Below are positions 12,290-24,530 of a stretch of 64,000 bases of DNA, piece by piece. Source of the stretch: Tachypleus tridentatus (lineage: Eukaryota > Arthropoda > Merostomata > Xiphosura > Limulidae). The notes under the pieces are model-generated. The model made no database searches. It was not told where the DNA came from and worked only from the letters and a program-made list of their open reading frames with translations. Numbering within the stretch: position 1 is the first letter of the stretch; the number at the start of each line of letters is the position of its first letter. Where the stretch lies: NCBI RefSeq assembly GCF_004210375.1, contig NC_134832.1, forward strand, positions 155,059,592-155,123,591, given 5' to 3'. The translations under genes were made by a program, and so were the position numbers.

Positions 12290-14375
12290 AGGGATAATTA
12301 TGATAGCTATTAGACTGGTATAAATTAGCTGTTTCACTGCTACAATAAGGGCTAATTAAGATAGCGATCAGACTGGTATAAATTAGCTGTTTCACTGCTA
12401 CAAGAAGGGCTAATTATGATAGCGATTAGACTGGTATAAATTAGCTGTTTCACTGCTACAATAAGGGCTAATTATTATTGCGATTAGACTGGTATAAATT
12501 AGCTGTTTCACTGCTACAAGAAGGGCTAATTATGATAGCGATTAGACTGGTATAAATTAGCTGTTTTACTGCTACAAAAAGGGCTAATTATGACAGCGAT
12601 TAGACTGGTATAAATTAGCTGTTTCACTGCTACAAGAAGGGCTAATTATGATAGCTATTAGACTGGTATAAATTAGCTGTTTCACTGCTACAAAAAGGGC
12701 TAATTATGACAGCGATTAGACTGGTATAAATTAGCTGTTTCACTGCTACAATAAGGGCTAATTATGATAGCGATTAGACTGGTATAAATTAGCTGTTTCA
12801 CTGCTACAAGAAGGGCTAATTACGATAGCGATTAGACTGGTATAAATTAGCTGTTTCACTGCTACAATAAGGGCTAATTATGATAGCGATTAGACTGGTA
12901 TAAATTAGCTGTTTCACTGCTACAAGAAGGGCTAATTATGATAGCGATTAGACTGGTATAAATTAGCTGTTTCACTGCTACAATAAGGGCTAATTATGAT
13001 AGCGATTAGACTGGTATAAATTAGCTGTTTCACTGCTACAAGAAGGGCTAATTACGATAGCGATTAGACTGGTATAAATTAGCTGTTTCACTGCTACAAT
13101 AAGGGCTAATTATGATAGCGATTAGACTGGTATAAATTAGCTGTTTCACTGCTACAAGAAGGGCTAATTATGATAGCGATTAGACTGGTATAAATTAGCT
13201 GTTTCACTGCTACAATAAGGGCTAATTATGATAGCGATTAGACTGGTATAAATTAGCTGTTTCACTGCTACAAGAAGGGCTAATTATTATTGCGATTAGA
13301 CTGGTATAAATTAGCTGTTTCACTGCTACAAGAAGGGCTAATTATGATAGCGATTAGACTGGTATAAATTAGCTGTTTCACTGCTACAAGAAGGGCTAAT
13401 TATGATAGCGATTAAACTGGTATAAATTAGCTGTTTCACTGCTACAATAAGGGCTAATTATGATAGCGATTAGACTGGTATAAATTAGCTGTTTCACTGC
13501 TACAATAAGGGCTAATTATTATTGCGATTAGACTGGTATAAATTAGCTGTTTCACTGCTACAAGAAGGGCTAATTATGATAGCGATTAGACTGGTATAAA
13601 TTAGCTGTTTTACTGCTACAAAAAGGGCTAATTATGACAGCGATTAGACTGGTATAAATTAGCTGTTTCACTGCTACAAGAAGGGCTAATTATGATAGCT
13701 ATTAGACTGGTATAAATTAGCTGTTTTACTGCTACAAAAAGGGCTAATTATGATAGCGATTAGACTGGTATAAATTAGCTGTTTCACTGCTACAATAAGG
13801 GCTAATTATGATAGCGATTAGACTGGTATAAATTAGCTGTTTCACTGCTACAAGAAGGGCTAATTATGATAGCGATTAAACTGGTATAAATTAGCTGTTT
13901 CACTGCTACAATAAGGGCTAATTATGATAGCGATTAGACTGGTATAAATTAGCTGTTTCACTGCTACAATAAGGGCTAATTATTATTGCGATTAGACTGG
14001 TATAAATTAGCTGTTTCACTGCTACAAGAAGGGCTAATTATGATAGCGATTAGACTGGTATAAATTAGCTGTTTTACTGCTACAAAAAGGGCTAATTATG
14101 ACAGCGATTAGACTGGTATAAATTAGCTGTTTCACTGCTACAAGAAGGGCTAATTATGATAGCTATTAGACTGGTATAAATTAGCTGTTTTACTGCTACA
14201 AAAGGGCTAATTATGACAGCGATTAGACTGGTATAAATTAGCTGTTTCACTGCTACAAGAAGGGCTAATTATGATAGCTATTAGACTGGTATAAATTAGC
14301 TGTTTTACTGCTACAAAAAGGGCTAATTATGATAGCGATTAGACTGGTATAAATTAGCTGTTTCACTGTTACAAG
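12290..14375. repeat. 58-bp minisatellite, ~36 copies, TAATTA in nearly every unit
   Basis: The unit contains GCTAATTATGATAGCGATTA, then gactggtataaattagctgt and ttcactgctacaa-gaaggg. Units differ at a few positions (agaag or ataag or aaaag; gatagcg, gacagcg, gatagct or ttattgcg), and the variants recur in register, showing block amplification. Almost every unit carries the homeodomain core TAATTA. The array ends about 4.1 kb upstream of the Msx start codon. Confidence 0.97.
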
Positions 14376-14489
14376 ATATAACAAAAAAATGTCCGTTAAC
14401 ATTAAGACGTTTTACCACAGTGAGTAAATGATCAAAAAGTATGAGTCGTTTGTCTGTCATGAACGTAATTAATATTTCCAGAAACATAC

Positions 14490-14572
14490 GTCCCCCAGTA
14501 GAAATTATTTGCTTTACTTTGGGCAGAGCACAGATAGCCTATTGAGTGTCTTTGTACTTATTGACAAACAAC
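14490..14572 (+). mobile_element. SINE family A, internally deleted fragment
   Basis: The head remnant GTCCCCCAGTAG is joined to the body TGGGCAGAGCACAGATAGCC and then tttgtacttattgacaaacaa. Most of the tRNA-like region is replaced or lost. Confidence 0.7.
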
Positions 14573-16078
14573 CGTGTTTTACGAGTCTTCGCCATGTTTA
14601 TGTAAAACACTATTTATTCCAATCACAAACTTTTCAAACAGATATAACGTCGTAACATTTTTTAATCTTAATTTTTAACATGTATGTTTTGTGTTTCATT
14701 TATAAAACATTTAGTATCCTTCAATGCTTAACATTGCTTTTTGTAATGAATATTTACCAACCTATAATAATAATAGCACTACGACATAGCCTGAGTCCTA
14801 TTATTGCTAAGTTAAGAAAGGCAACTTGTACACCAAGATTTTGTTAGGATAAAAGTTAACCTATTTTTCTTAGTTATTTAAGTGTTACTTCAACTGAACG
14901 TGGAACTCTTTCTTAACGATGCACTAAGATTTATCAAAGAAGCAAGGTAAAAAGTAATACAATTTATTCAGGAGAATAAATCTAATTCATAATCTTATTT
15001 TATGTAGAAATCATCGCAAATCGACAAGTGCAGTGACTGTCAGCTGTTCTTCAGAAGTCTCGAAGACGGCACAACTGAATCGTTCATTTTGTAATTGTGG
15101 TATTTGCGTGAGTTTTTGTCACGGCTGCTTAATGGGATATAAATCAATCAACAGCTGTTGTTTGTTAAATAACTGTCCAATCAGCTTTTCCTACTATCAC
15201 AATTCGCTACGCTCAATTAAAGACGTACAACACGGGCTGAGGAGTGTTTGGCCCAAAGCGAATGATAACTATTAGCAGAATACTTAAGTCAAGTAAATAT
15301 ATTTATCTCTTATATCTAGGCCTGTCTCCTCTTCGTTTCGAACAGTTAACTTGTCAAGGAAACTTAGAGTTGAATATTATCTAAATTGAAGCCTTGTCAT
15401 CATTACTGTTGTCCTATCTTTGTTGTTATAGGATTCTAATAACCCTGGCCATTAGCATACAATGACCTCAGGTCACCTCAGGCTATAGAATGTTTCCAAC
15501 TGAGTCCATTTTAACATACACACAACGTCATCCTTCTTAACCCAACATAATATATGTTCAAATATCGAAAATACAACCTGTTTGTTCAAATAAATTGAAA
15601 ACATGTAACCTCTTGTTATACCAAAACTATAACGGTTTAAATTAAACCAGTTTTTATTATTTAAATGTTCTTTAGAACGGATTAAACTAAGAAATATTTG
15701 TTTTTTAGTATAGTCTCCCACACAATATGTGGGAAACTAATTTATTATATACCAAAGTACGTTAAACACGGAATTATTAATTATTAAGAATTATTCATTA
15801 AATAATTAAGTATATTTTATTCATATATTTCTATACAAATGAAATTTCCTCCAAGATGTTGACCAGCTGTTGAAATGTGGAGTTGAGGTTCGTTTTGAAA
15901 AGATGAACAATGTAACGTAAGTTCGTTTTGTAAAGATAAATAATCCATTAACCTTTCCAAGAGTTTAATAAACTGTTACGTCATTCATTTGCTATAAAAC
16001 TGTGTAGTTATCATTAATAAGACGGAATTATCAATTTTTTATGGTTTTTAATTCACTAATAATTATTTTGTCGTACTT
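14573..16078. other. unique 5' flank of Msx with a GC-richer block
   Basis: No gene is supported. An 80-codon open frame at 15033-15275 overlaps a GC-richer, non-repetitive block (about 15010-15270). That block holds two CAGCTG E-boxes, a forkhead-like TGTTTGTTAAATA and a CCAATCAGC motif, and it could be a distal cis-regulatory element of Msx (inference). A minus-strand 82-codon frame (15473-15721) is unremarkable. Confidence 0.4.
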
Positions 16079-16790
16079 ACTAAGACTGGGTACTCTGTTC
16101 TATCATTGTTTTATGCTACGTACTAGGACTAGGTGCTCTGTTCTATCAATGTTTTATGCTATCTACTAGGACTAGGTGCTCTGTTCTATCATTGTTTTGT
16201 GCTATCTACTAGGACTAGGTGCTCTGTTCTATCATTGTTTTATGCTACGTACTAGGACTAGATGCTCTGTTCTATCATTGTTTTATGCTATCTACTAAGA
16301 CTAGGTGCTCTGTTCTATCATTGTTTTATGCTATCTACCAGGACTAGGTGCTCTGTTCTATCATTGTTTTATGCTATCTACTAGGACTAGGTGCTCTGTT
16401 CTATCATTGTTTTGTGCTATCTACTAGGACTAGGTGCTCTGTTCTATCATTGTTTTGTGCTATCTACTAGGACTAGGTGCTCTGTTCTATCATTGTTTTA
16501 TGCTATCTACTAGGACTAGGTGCTCTGTTCTATCATTGTTTTATGCTACGTACTAGGACTAGGTGCTCTGTTCTATCATTGTTTTATGCTACGTACTAGG
16601 ACTAGATGCTCTGTTCTATCATTGTTTTATGCTAACTACTAGGACTAGGTGCTCTGTTCTATCATTGTTTTACGCTACGTACTAGGACTAGGCGCTTTTT
16701 TCTATCATTGTTTTACGCTACGTACTAGGACTAGGTGCTCTGTTCTATCATTGTTTTACGCTACGTACTAGGACTAGGTGCTCTTCACTA
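16079..16790. repeat. 43-bp minisatellite, ~16 copies
   Basis: The unit contains ACTAGGACTAGGTGCTCTGT followed by tctatcattgttttatgctat or ctacg. The last units carry the tacgctacg variant. The array ends cleanly at the gtgctctt boundary near 16788. Confidence 0.95.
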
Positions 16791-16854
16791 AAAATCTTCA
16801 GTTAAGAGAAATTTGTTTCAATTTACTGGCGTAAAACTAGTTTACGTCGAGCTT

Positions 16855-16955
16855 ACCAGTGGATCAGCGGCAAGCCTAAAGGCTTAAGGATAAAAACCAG
16901 GTTCCAATACCTGTAATAGACATGTAGCTTATTGTGTAAGAAACGAAGTTTTAAT
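16855..16955 (+). mobile_element. SINE family A, strongly diverged copy
   Basis: Contains AGTGGATCAGCGGCAAGCC and CCAGGTTCCAATACCTG as A- and B-box remnants, then tgtagcttattgtg, the family body signature. No clear duplication flanks it. Confidence 0.6.
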
Positions 16956-18060
16956 TCTAACTGTTTTCAATAAAACTTTGTAGCCCCAGGAAATAAGTCT
17001 TAGTAAAACAGGATCATTAAAAGATTTCATACGTTCTCTGGTTTCGTGTCACGTGACTACATGCAATTACTGTTTTCCTATTACTTTTACTTATTTCTAT
17101 CGCAAGGGTACATTAAGTTTTCTCAGCACGTAATTACATACATTTAGTTGTTTCGTAACACGTGGCTACTACGTTCATTTGTTTTATATGTTATTTGTAT
17201 AACAGTTGTAAACCTGAATACGTCACGTGATAACCTTCAATCCAAAAAGTGCCATAAACTTTTATCGTTTTGTGCCTAATTTTTATATTTTGTCTAAAGA
17301 AAAACACTTTCCTTAGTATATTAGGTTCAGAGTTGCCGAAAAGGGAGTGCCCCACGTCCCCATTTAATTAGCTTATTGAGAGACAACAAAACCTTCTTGC
17401 ACGCCCAGAACGTCGGGAGCTCCAACTTGCCTCGAGGGTTTGACAGGGAATCTCAAATTTAAAGCTGCGACGAAACCCCGATCACGTGCAAGTCGTTAGT
17501 TTCATTGTCCAACCAGTGTAACAGCCCCTACACCTGAAGTAACGAACACAAGGAAAGATGTTCATAAGGTTCGTGGTCAATAACGGCGTTCAAAATAAGT
17601 ATCAAGTTTACATTAATGTAATATGTCACTGAAAGTGACCACTGATAAAGCAATGTTTTTTATTTTGTTATTTTAATCTCAACGAATAATTAAAAAAAAC
17701 AACTAGTATTTTATATATACCTGTATTCATGTCACACTCGGAAACAATAACTCACTGGTGAAATTCGAACTATAATTAGGATTGGCTTGATAAGCCATAA
17801 TGTTTAAAACACTTCATGCAGTAAGTTTACTGTGCTAGCAAGCAGTTGTTTTAGTTTTGTTGAAATGAAAACAAAAATAAATTGTCACCTGATTCTCCAT
17901 GAAACTGGATAAATTTACCAAACACTTATCACGTGGGTTAATATTCAGATGGCCCCTGCCTCCAGTCACTGACAAATCATGACTGATAGTAAGTTAATCG
18001 GGATGCGATGAAGCTAATATGGCTCAAGTGAACAAGCGCTCACATGATCAGCCCTGGTTC
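16956..18060. promoter_or_regulatory. Msx upstream region with five CACGTG E-boxes
   Basis: Non-repetitive DNA with CACGTG at 17050, 17159, 17224, 17483 and 17930. A GC-richer block at about 17330-17560 includes CCATTTAATTAGCTTATTGA with a TAATTA core. The placement directly 5' of a developmental homeobox gene makes an enhancer or proximal regulatory role plausible. Nothing here has been tested, and no gene is seen. Confidence 0.35.
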
Positions 18061-18250
18061 CCACACCGCTTGGTATCAGGCGTGTAATGGGCGTGGCTTA
18101 TTAACGTCAGTGCACCTAAAACCAATCAGAACGGACACCTTTGACACTACCACGCCTACTAGTTAGTTCCAAATTGGAATCACCAAGAGAGTCTATTCAG
18201 GTAGAATACATAGAGTTTCAAGACTCATACAGCAAGAAGATCGTTTTTCG
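18061..18250 (+). promoter_or_regulatory. candidate core/proximal promoter of Msx
   Basis: The sequence switches to higher GC content. A CCAAT box (18122-18126) is flanked by GC/KLF-type boxes GGGCGTGGC (18089-18097) and CCACGCC (18150-18156). No convincing TATA box is seen. Initiation would fall roughly 18180-18300, giving a 5' UTR of about 150-260 nt before the start codon. The transcription start itself cannot be fixed from sequence. Confidence 0.35.
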
Positions 18251-18443
18251 CCCAGCGAGTAGGAGAAATTCCTAGTGGGTTATTAGACATCACAGGTTTA
18301 TCAAAGAGACGGGTATCACTGTCCTAGACTTTAAAACAATCTGGACTCTCGTCTTCAAGTGATGACCCTCAAATTATGTCTCTAGTGGTAACTAGAAGTA
18401 ACTAATATATTTCTCATACTTTCTCCTCACTCAGCAGATATAA

Positions 18444-18960
18444 ATGTCGGTCATGCAGTTCAGTTCTATGCCTGAAACTAATATGGCGAGTAAATCTACC
18501 TCGGCAGACACACTTTCCAAACTTCTTTCCACTAGTGCCAAGTCGGATTTCTCCAGTCCGAAATCCAAGGTTCGCGAATCTTCAAATCGAGTAATATCGT
18601 TCTCTGTAGAGTCATTACTGGCCGACGACAGAGAAAGCGACCCGGATCGTTCCCCGGCCTCAAGCCCCGAGCACGTTCCAACTCCAACGTCAGCTGTGGG
18701 CCCTATGTTACCCCAGTCCGTCTCTTCTCCGAAGGTCGGCTTAACCTTGGCGAGGGGTTTTACAGTAGACGGCCTGCTTGACATTGACAAAACGAAAGCT
18801 ACCAGCGGCGTTCCAGGTTTCCGGACAGTTGCATCGAATGGCATGCCAAAGCCGGTTAACTTTGTCCCAGAAGTTCCCGTTTCTCACCCTGTAGCCTGGG
18901 GATCTCCACTCTCAGCCTTTCCGTGGATACACACGTCACGAAATTTATCGCCATGCACAA
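18444..18960 (+). CDS. Msx: Msx homeobox protein, exon 1 (N-terminal repressor half)
   Basis: Encodes residues 1-172 plus the first base of codon 173 of a 328-residue homeodomain transcription factor. Residues 53-60, FSVESLLA, match the EH1-like motif of Msx proteins (FSVEALMA in vertebrate Msx1), which binds Groucho/TLE co-repressors. Residues 106-112, FTVDGLL, match the second Msx motif (FSVGGLL in vertebrates). FPWI at 159-162 matches the PW motif that precedes the homeodomain. The rest is Ser/Pro-rich and presumably disordered. The ATG at 18444 follows directly after an in-frame TAA (18441-18443), so the frame cannot extend upstream within this exon. Met14 (18483) has a better start context (A at -3, G at +4), and initiation there would still keep both motifs. 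The exon ends at a strong donor, CACAA|GTGAGT. The antisense open frame here is a shadow. The two-exon structure with the intron just before the homeobox is as known for Msx genes. Confidence 0.93.
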
Positions 18961-19270
18961 GTGAGTCCTTATAAATTAGAAGTTCTAAATATAAAATCAA
19001 GTAAGCACAGTCTCCAGTTTTGTTTTGTTTTTCCACGTAACAATAGCATTCCATTGTTTTGAATGTTTTATTATTAAAACCTTGGAAGCTCAGTGGTTAT
19101 GCGACCTCTCTTTGCACCGCTTGTGATTAAGAAATAATTAGTCACTGCCAATAACCGTGTTACATAACCTATCATGGTAACCGTTGCAATTATTGTTATA
19201 TATGGACGTAACATAGATAAGCATGGTATGTAACCACTATAACTATATATACGTACCCTAAGATTAGGTG

Positions 19271-19490
19271 AACTAACTGTATAGTTTTATTTAACGACAG
19301 ACAAACAACCCCTTAGATATCTAATCTCAAAATTTTCAACATTAGCTCTTCATATATTTCACACTGTATTGCTTTCTAACAACTAACTGTATAGTTTTAT
19401 TTAACGACAGACAAACAACCCCTTAGATATCTAATCTCAAAGTTTTCAACATTAGCTCTTCATATATTTCTGACTGTATTGCTTTCTAAC
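19271..19490. repeat. 110-bp direct duplication
   Basis: Two tandem copies beginning AACTAACTGTATAGTTTTAT (19271 and 19381) that differ at only a few bases. This indicates a recent duplication within the Msx intron. Confidence 0.95.
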
Positions 19491-19604
19491 AAAATCTCTT
19501 ACGAGAATAATAGGTCAGCCAAGTCATTATGATCAAACTAGCCTCGTGCAGACAGACCACGAGTTATTCTGCAATATACTTATAAAATATTTCTTGTTGA
19601 TGGT

Positions 19605-19797
19605 GTATATGTATTGACGGTACACACACTGTGTATATGTATTGATGGTACACACACTGTGTATATGTATTGATGGTACACACACTGTGTATATGTATTG
19701 ATGGTACACTTGGTACACACACTGTGTATATGTATTGATGGTACACTTGGTACACACATTGTGTATATGTATTGATGGTACACTTGGTACACACACT
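19605..19797. repeat. 28/39-bp minisatellite, ~6 copies
   Basis: The unit contains TGTGTATATGTATTGATGGT and acacacac. The three distal units carry an extra acttggtacac insertion that makes them 39 bp. All three minus-strand frames are open because 28 and 39 mix phases; these are repeat artefacts. Confidence 0.93.
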
Positions 19798-19924
19798 CGT
19801 TGCATCATCTCAACATTAAACTTTTAAAAAATAGACTTTTCAGGGAAATTCATAAATACGAGAGTTTATATGTTACATATGTAGGTTCGTTATTATAGTT
19901 AGAGTGAATTATTTCTAATGTAAA

Positions 19925-22375
19925 CCGCACGTTTGTTGTGACGACCTAACGTATTAGTTCAGGTTGGTTGTACTCTATACAGTAGTACGCTGTGACAACC
20001 TAAACCTGTTAGTTCATGTTTCTTGTAGTGTATACAGTAGTACACTGTGACAACCTAAACCTGTTAGTTCATGTTTCTTGTAGTGTATACAGTAGTACGT
20101 TGTGACAACCTAAACCTGTCAGTTCATGTTTTTTGTAGTGTATACAGTAATACGCTGTGACAACCTAAACCTGCTAGTTCATGTTTCTTGTAGTGTATAC
20201 AGTAGTACGTTGTGACAACCTAAACCTGTTAGTTCATGTTTCTTGTAGTGTATACAATAGTACGTTGTGACAACCTAAACCTGTTAGTTCATGTTTATTG
20301 TAGTGTATACAGTAGTACACTGTGACAACCTAAACCTGTTAGTTCATGCTTCTTGTAGTGTATACAGTAGTACGTTGTGACAACCTAAACCTGTTAGTTC
20401 ATGTTTCTTGTAGTGTATACAGTAGTACGCTGTGACAACCTAAACCTGTTAGTTCATGTTTCTTGTAGTGTATACAGTAGTACGTTGTGACAACCTAAAC
20501 CTGTTAGTTCATGTTTCTTGTAGTGTATACAGTAGTACGTTGTGACAACCTAAACTTGTTAGTTCATGTTTCTTGTAGTAAACCTGTTAGTTCATGTTTC
20601 TTGTAGTGTATACAGTAGTAGGTTGTGACAACCTAAACCTGTTAGTTCATGTTTCTTGTAGTGTATACAGTAGTACGTTGTGACAACCTAAACCTGTTAG
20701 TTCATGTTTCTTGTAGTGTATACAGTAATACCTAAACCTGTTAGTTCATGTTTCTTGTACAACCTAAACCTGTTAGTTCATGTTTCTTGTAGTGTATACA
20801 GTAGTACGTTGTGACAACCTAAACCTGTTAGTTCATGTTTCTTGTAGTGTATACAGTAGTACGTTGTGACAACCTAAACCTGTTAGTTCATGTTTCTTGT
20901 AGTGTATACAGTAATACGTTGTGACAACCTAAACCTGTTAGTTCATGTTTCTTGTAGTGTATACAGTAGTACGTTGTGACAACCTAAACCTGTTAGTTCA
21001 TGTTTCTTGTAGTGTATACAGTAGTACGTTGTGACAACCTAAACCTGTTAGTTCATGTTTCTTGTAGTGTATACAGTAGTACGTTGTGACAACCTAAACC
21101 TGTTAGTTCATGTTTCTTGTAGTGTATACAGTAATACGTTGTGACAACCTAAACCTGTTAGTTCATGTTTCTTGTAGTGTATACAGTAGTATTGTGACAA
21201 CCTAAACCTGTTAGTGACAACCTAAACCTGTTAGTTCATGTTTCTTGTAGTGTATACAGTAAGTTAGTTCATGTTTCTTGTAGTGTATACAGTACCTAAA
21301 CCTGTTAGTTCATGTTTCTTGTAGTGTATACAGTAATATTGTGACAACCTAAACCTGTTAGTTCATGTTTCTTGTAGTGTATACAGTACACAACCTAAAC
21401 CTGTTAGTTCATGTTTCTTGTGACAACCTAAACCTGTTAGTAGTGTATACAGTAGTACGTTGTGACAACCTAAACCTGTAGTTCATGTTTCTTGTAGTGT
21501 ATACAGTAGTACGTTGTGACAACCTAAACCTGTTAGTTCATGTTTCTTGTAGTGTATACAGTAGTACGTTGTGACAACCTAAACCTGTTAGTTCATGTTT
21601 CTTGTAGTGTATACAGTAGTACGTTGTGACAACCTAAACCTGTTAGTTCATGTTTCTTGTAGTGTATACAGTAGTACGTTGTGACAACCTAAACCTGTTA
21701 GTTCATGTTTCTTGTAGTGTATACAGTAGTACGTTGTGACAACCTAAACCTGTTAGTTCATGTTTCTTGTAGTGTATACAGTAGTACGTTGTGACAACCT
21801 GAACCTGTTAGTTCATGTTTCTTGTAGTGTATACAGTAGTAGGTTGTGACAACCTAAACCTGTTAGTTCATGTTTCTTGTAGTGTATACAGTAGTACGTT
21901 GTGACAACCTAAACCTGTTAGTTCATGTTTCTTGTAGTGTATACAGTAATACGTTTTGACAACCTAAACCTGTTAGTTCATGTTTCTTGTAGTGTATACA
22001 GTAGTATGTTGTGACAACCTAAACCTGTTAGTTCATGTTTCTTGTAGTGTATACAGTAATACGTTGTGACAACCTAAACCTGTTAGTTCATGTTTCTTGT
22101 AGTGTATTCAGTAGTACGTTGTGGCGATCTAAACCTGTTAGTTCATGTTTCTTGTAGTGTATACAGTTGTAGGTTGTGACAACCTAAACCTGTTAGTTCA
22201 TGTTTCTTGTAGTGTATACAGTAATACGTTGTGACAACCTAAACCTGTTAGTTCATGTTTCTTGTAGTGTATTCAGTAGTACGTTGTGGCGATCTAAGCC
22301 TGTTAATTCATGTTTTTGATATTGTATAAATTAGTACGTGGTGATGACCTAAACTTGCTAGTTGGTGTTTCTCTT
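19925..22375. repeat. 55-bp minisatellite, ~43 copies
   Basis: The unit contains GTTGTGACAACCTAAACCTG, then ttagttcatgtttcttgtag and tgtatacagtagtac. Each unit holds a small hairpin GTTGT-G-ACAAC. Regular units are interrupted by scrambled partial units at about 20570-20600, 20730-20765 and 21190-21450. The final units (22290-22375) decay into unique sequence. Confidence 0.97.
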
Positions 22376-22439
22376 GGTAGAGGGGTATGTAACAGGTGAT
22401 TCACACATGGGTCTGAGTCCTTCCAAACAACATTCGAGC

Positions 22440-23350
22440 CATGATTATCTACAGCAGTTGTAAGTGTGGTTAGCTGAATCATAAAACACAGTAGTTTCAA
22501 GTGTAGCAAACGAATGGTGAACTTAGTAGTTTCATGTGTGTTTTTGTGAATCGTTAACTGCAGTTGTTTCAGTTGTGGTTACTGAATGATGAAATACAGT
22601 AGTTTCAAGTGTGGTTAACTAAATCATAAAATATAGCAGTTTCAAGTGTTATTAGCTGAATGGTGAACCACGGTAGTTTTAAGTGTGATTAGCTTAATGG
22701 TGAAATACAGCAGTTTGAAGTTAGTTAGCTGAATTCTTAACAGCAGTAGTTTCAAGTGTGGTTAGCTGAATCATGAAATACAGCAGTTTAAAGTGTGGCT
22801 CGCTGAATGGTGAAATACAGTAGTTAAAAGTGTAGTTAACTGAATGATGAAACACAGTAGTTTCAACTGTGGTTACGTGAATCATGAAATACAGTAGTTT
22901 CATGTGTGGTTAACTGAATGGTGAATTACAGTAGTTTGAAGAGTAGTTATCTGAATGGTGAATTACAGTAGTTTGAAGTGTGGTTAACTGAATGATGAAT
23001 TACAGTAGTTTCAAAAGTAGTTATCTGAATGATGAATTACAGCAGTTTGAAGTGTGGTTAACTGAATGATGAATTACAGTAGTTATCTGAATGATGAATT
23101 ACAGCAGTTTGAAGAGTAGTTATCTGAATGATGAATTACAGTAGTTTGAAAAGTAGTTATCTGAATGATGAATTACAGTAGTTTCAAGAGTAGTTATCTG
23201 AATGATGAATTACAGTAGTTTCAAGAGTAGTTATCTGAATGATGAATTACAGTAGTTTGAAGAGTAGTTATCTGAATGATGAAATACAGTAGTTTGAAGA
23301 GTAGTTATCTGAATGATGAAATACAGTAGTTTCAAATGTTGTTAACTGAA
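22440..23350. repeat. 37-bp minisatellite, ~24 copies
   Basis: The unit contains TGAATGATGAATTACAGTAG, then tttgaagagtagttatc or tttcaagtgtggttaac. The 5' units are diverged; 23050-23340 is homogeneous. This gradient is typical of growth from one end. Confidence 0.95.
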
Positions 23351-23509
23351 CATCATTCTAGCTCAAAATGTGCCCGTGCTACGAAGTAACCATTATTGAT
23401 GTTGAAACAGTGGATGTGCATCCGATTTTAATAAACATCTTCATTTGATCGCAACGTTTCGGCCAATGAGGTTGTTTTGCTTTATAAGTAACAGCACCCG
23501 AAGGAAAGT

Positions 23510-24530
23510 GTTTTCCGAAACGGCCTGTTTTAAATATTTCGTTAGCATGTGTTAAATTCCTGTTTCAAACATCTCGTTAGCTTGTGTTAAGTTCCTGTTT
23601 TAAACATTTCGTTAGCTTGTGTTAAGATCCTGTTTTAAACATTTCGTTAGCTTGTGTTAAGTTCGTGTTATATATATTTCGTTAGCTTGTGTTAAATTCC
23701 TGTTTCAAACATCTCGTTAGCTTTTGTTAAATTCCTGTTTCAAATATCTCGTTAGCTTGTGTTAAGTTCCTGTTTTAAACATTTCGTTAGCTTGTGTTAA
23801 GTTCCTGTTTCAAACATTCCGTTAGCTTGTGTTAAGTTCCTGTTTTAAACATTCCGTTAGCTTGTGTTAAGTTCGTGTTTTAAACATTTCGTTAGCTTGT
23901 GTTAAGTTCGTGTTTTAAACATTCCGTTAGCTTGTGTTAAGTTCCTGTTTCAAACATTTCGTTAGCTTGTGTTAAGATCCTGTTTTAAACATTTCGTTAG
24001 CTTGTGTTAAGTTCGTGTTTGAAACATTCCGTTAGCCTGTGTCAAGTTCCTGTTTCAAACATTCCGTTAGCCTGTGTTAAGTTCCTGTTTCAAACATTCT
24101 GTTAGCCTGTGTTAAGTTCCTGTTTTAAACATTTCGTTAGCTTGTGTTAAGTTCGTGTTTTAAACATTCCGTTAGCCTATGTTAAGTTCCTGTTTTAAAC
24201 ATTCCGTTAGCCTGTGTTAAGTTCCTGTTTTAAACATCTCGTTAGCTTGTGTTAAGTTCCTCTTTTAAACATTCCGTTAGCCTGTGTTAAGTTCCTGTTT
24301 TAAACATTTCGTTAGCTTGTGTTAAGTTCCTGTTTTAAACATCTCGATAGCTTGTGTTAAGTTCCTCTTTTAAACATTCCGTTAGCCTCTGTTAAGTTCC
24401 TGTTTCAAACATCTCGTTAGTTTGTGTTAAGTTCCTGTTTTAAACATTTCGTTAGCTTGTGTTAAGTTCCTGTTTTAAACATCTCGTTAGATTAAGTTAA
24501 GTTCGTGTTATAAACATTCCGTTGGCGTGT
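23510..24530. repeat. 35-bp minisatellite, ~29 copies
   Basis: The unit contains GTTAGCTTGTGTTAAGTTCC, then tgttttaaacatttc. Variants (attccg or atctcg, cctgtg or cttgtg) alternate. The 3' end passes into unique DNA at about 24530. Confidence 0.95.

Noticed and set aside
18431..18844. 137-codon minus-strand open frame over Msx exon 1
   Set aside because: It is the antisense shadow of a real, motif-bearing exon and has no independent signature.
19533..19808. Three overlapping minus-strand frames rich in Cys, Tyr, Thr and His
   Set aside because: All are translations of the 28/39-bp tandem repeat in different phases.
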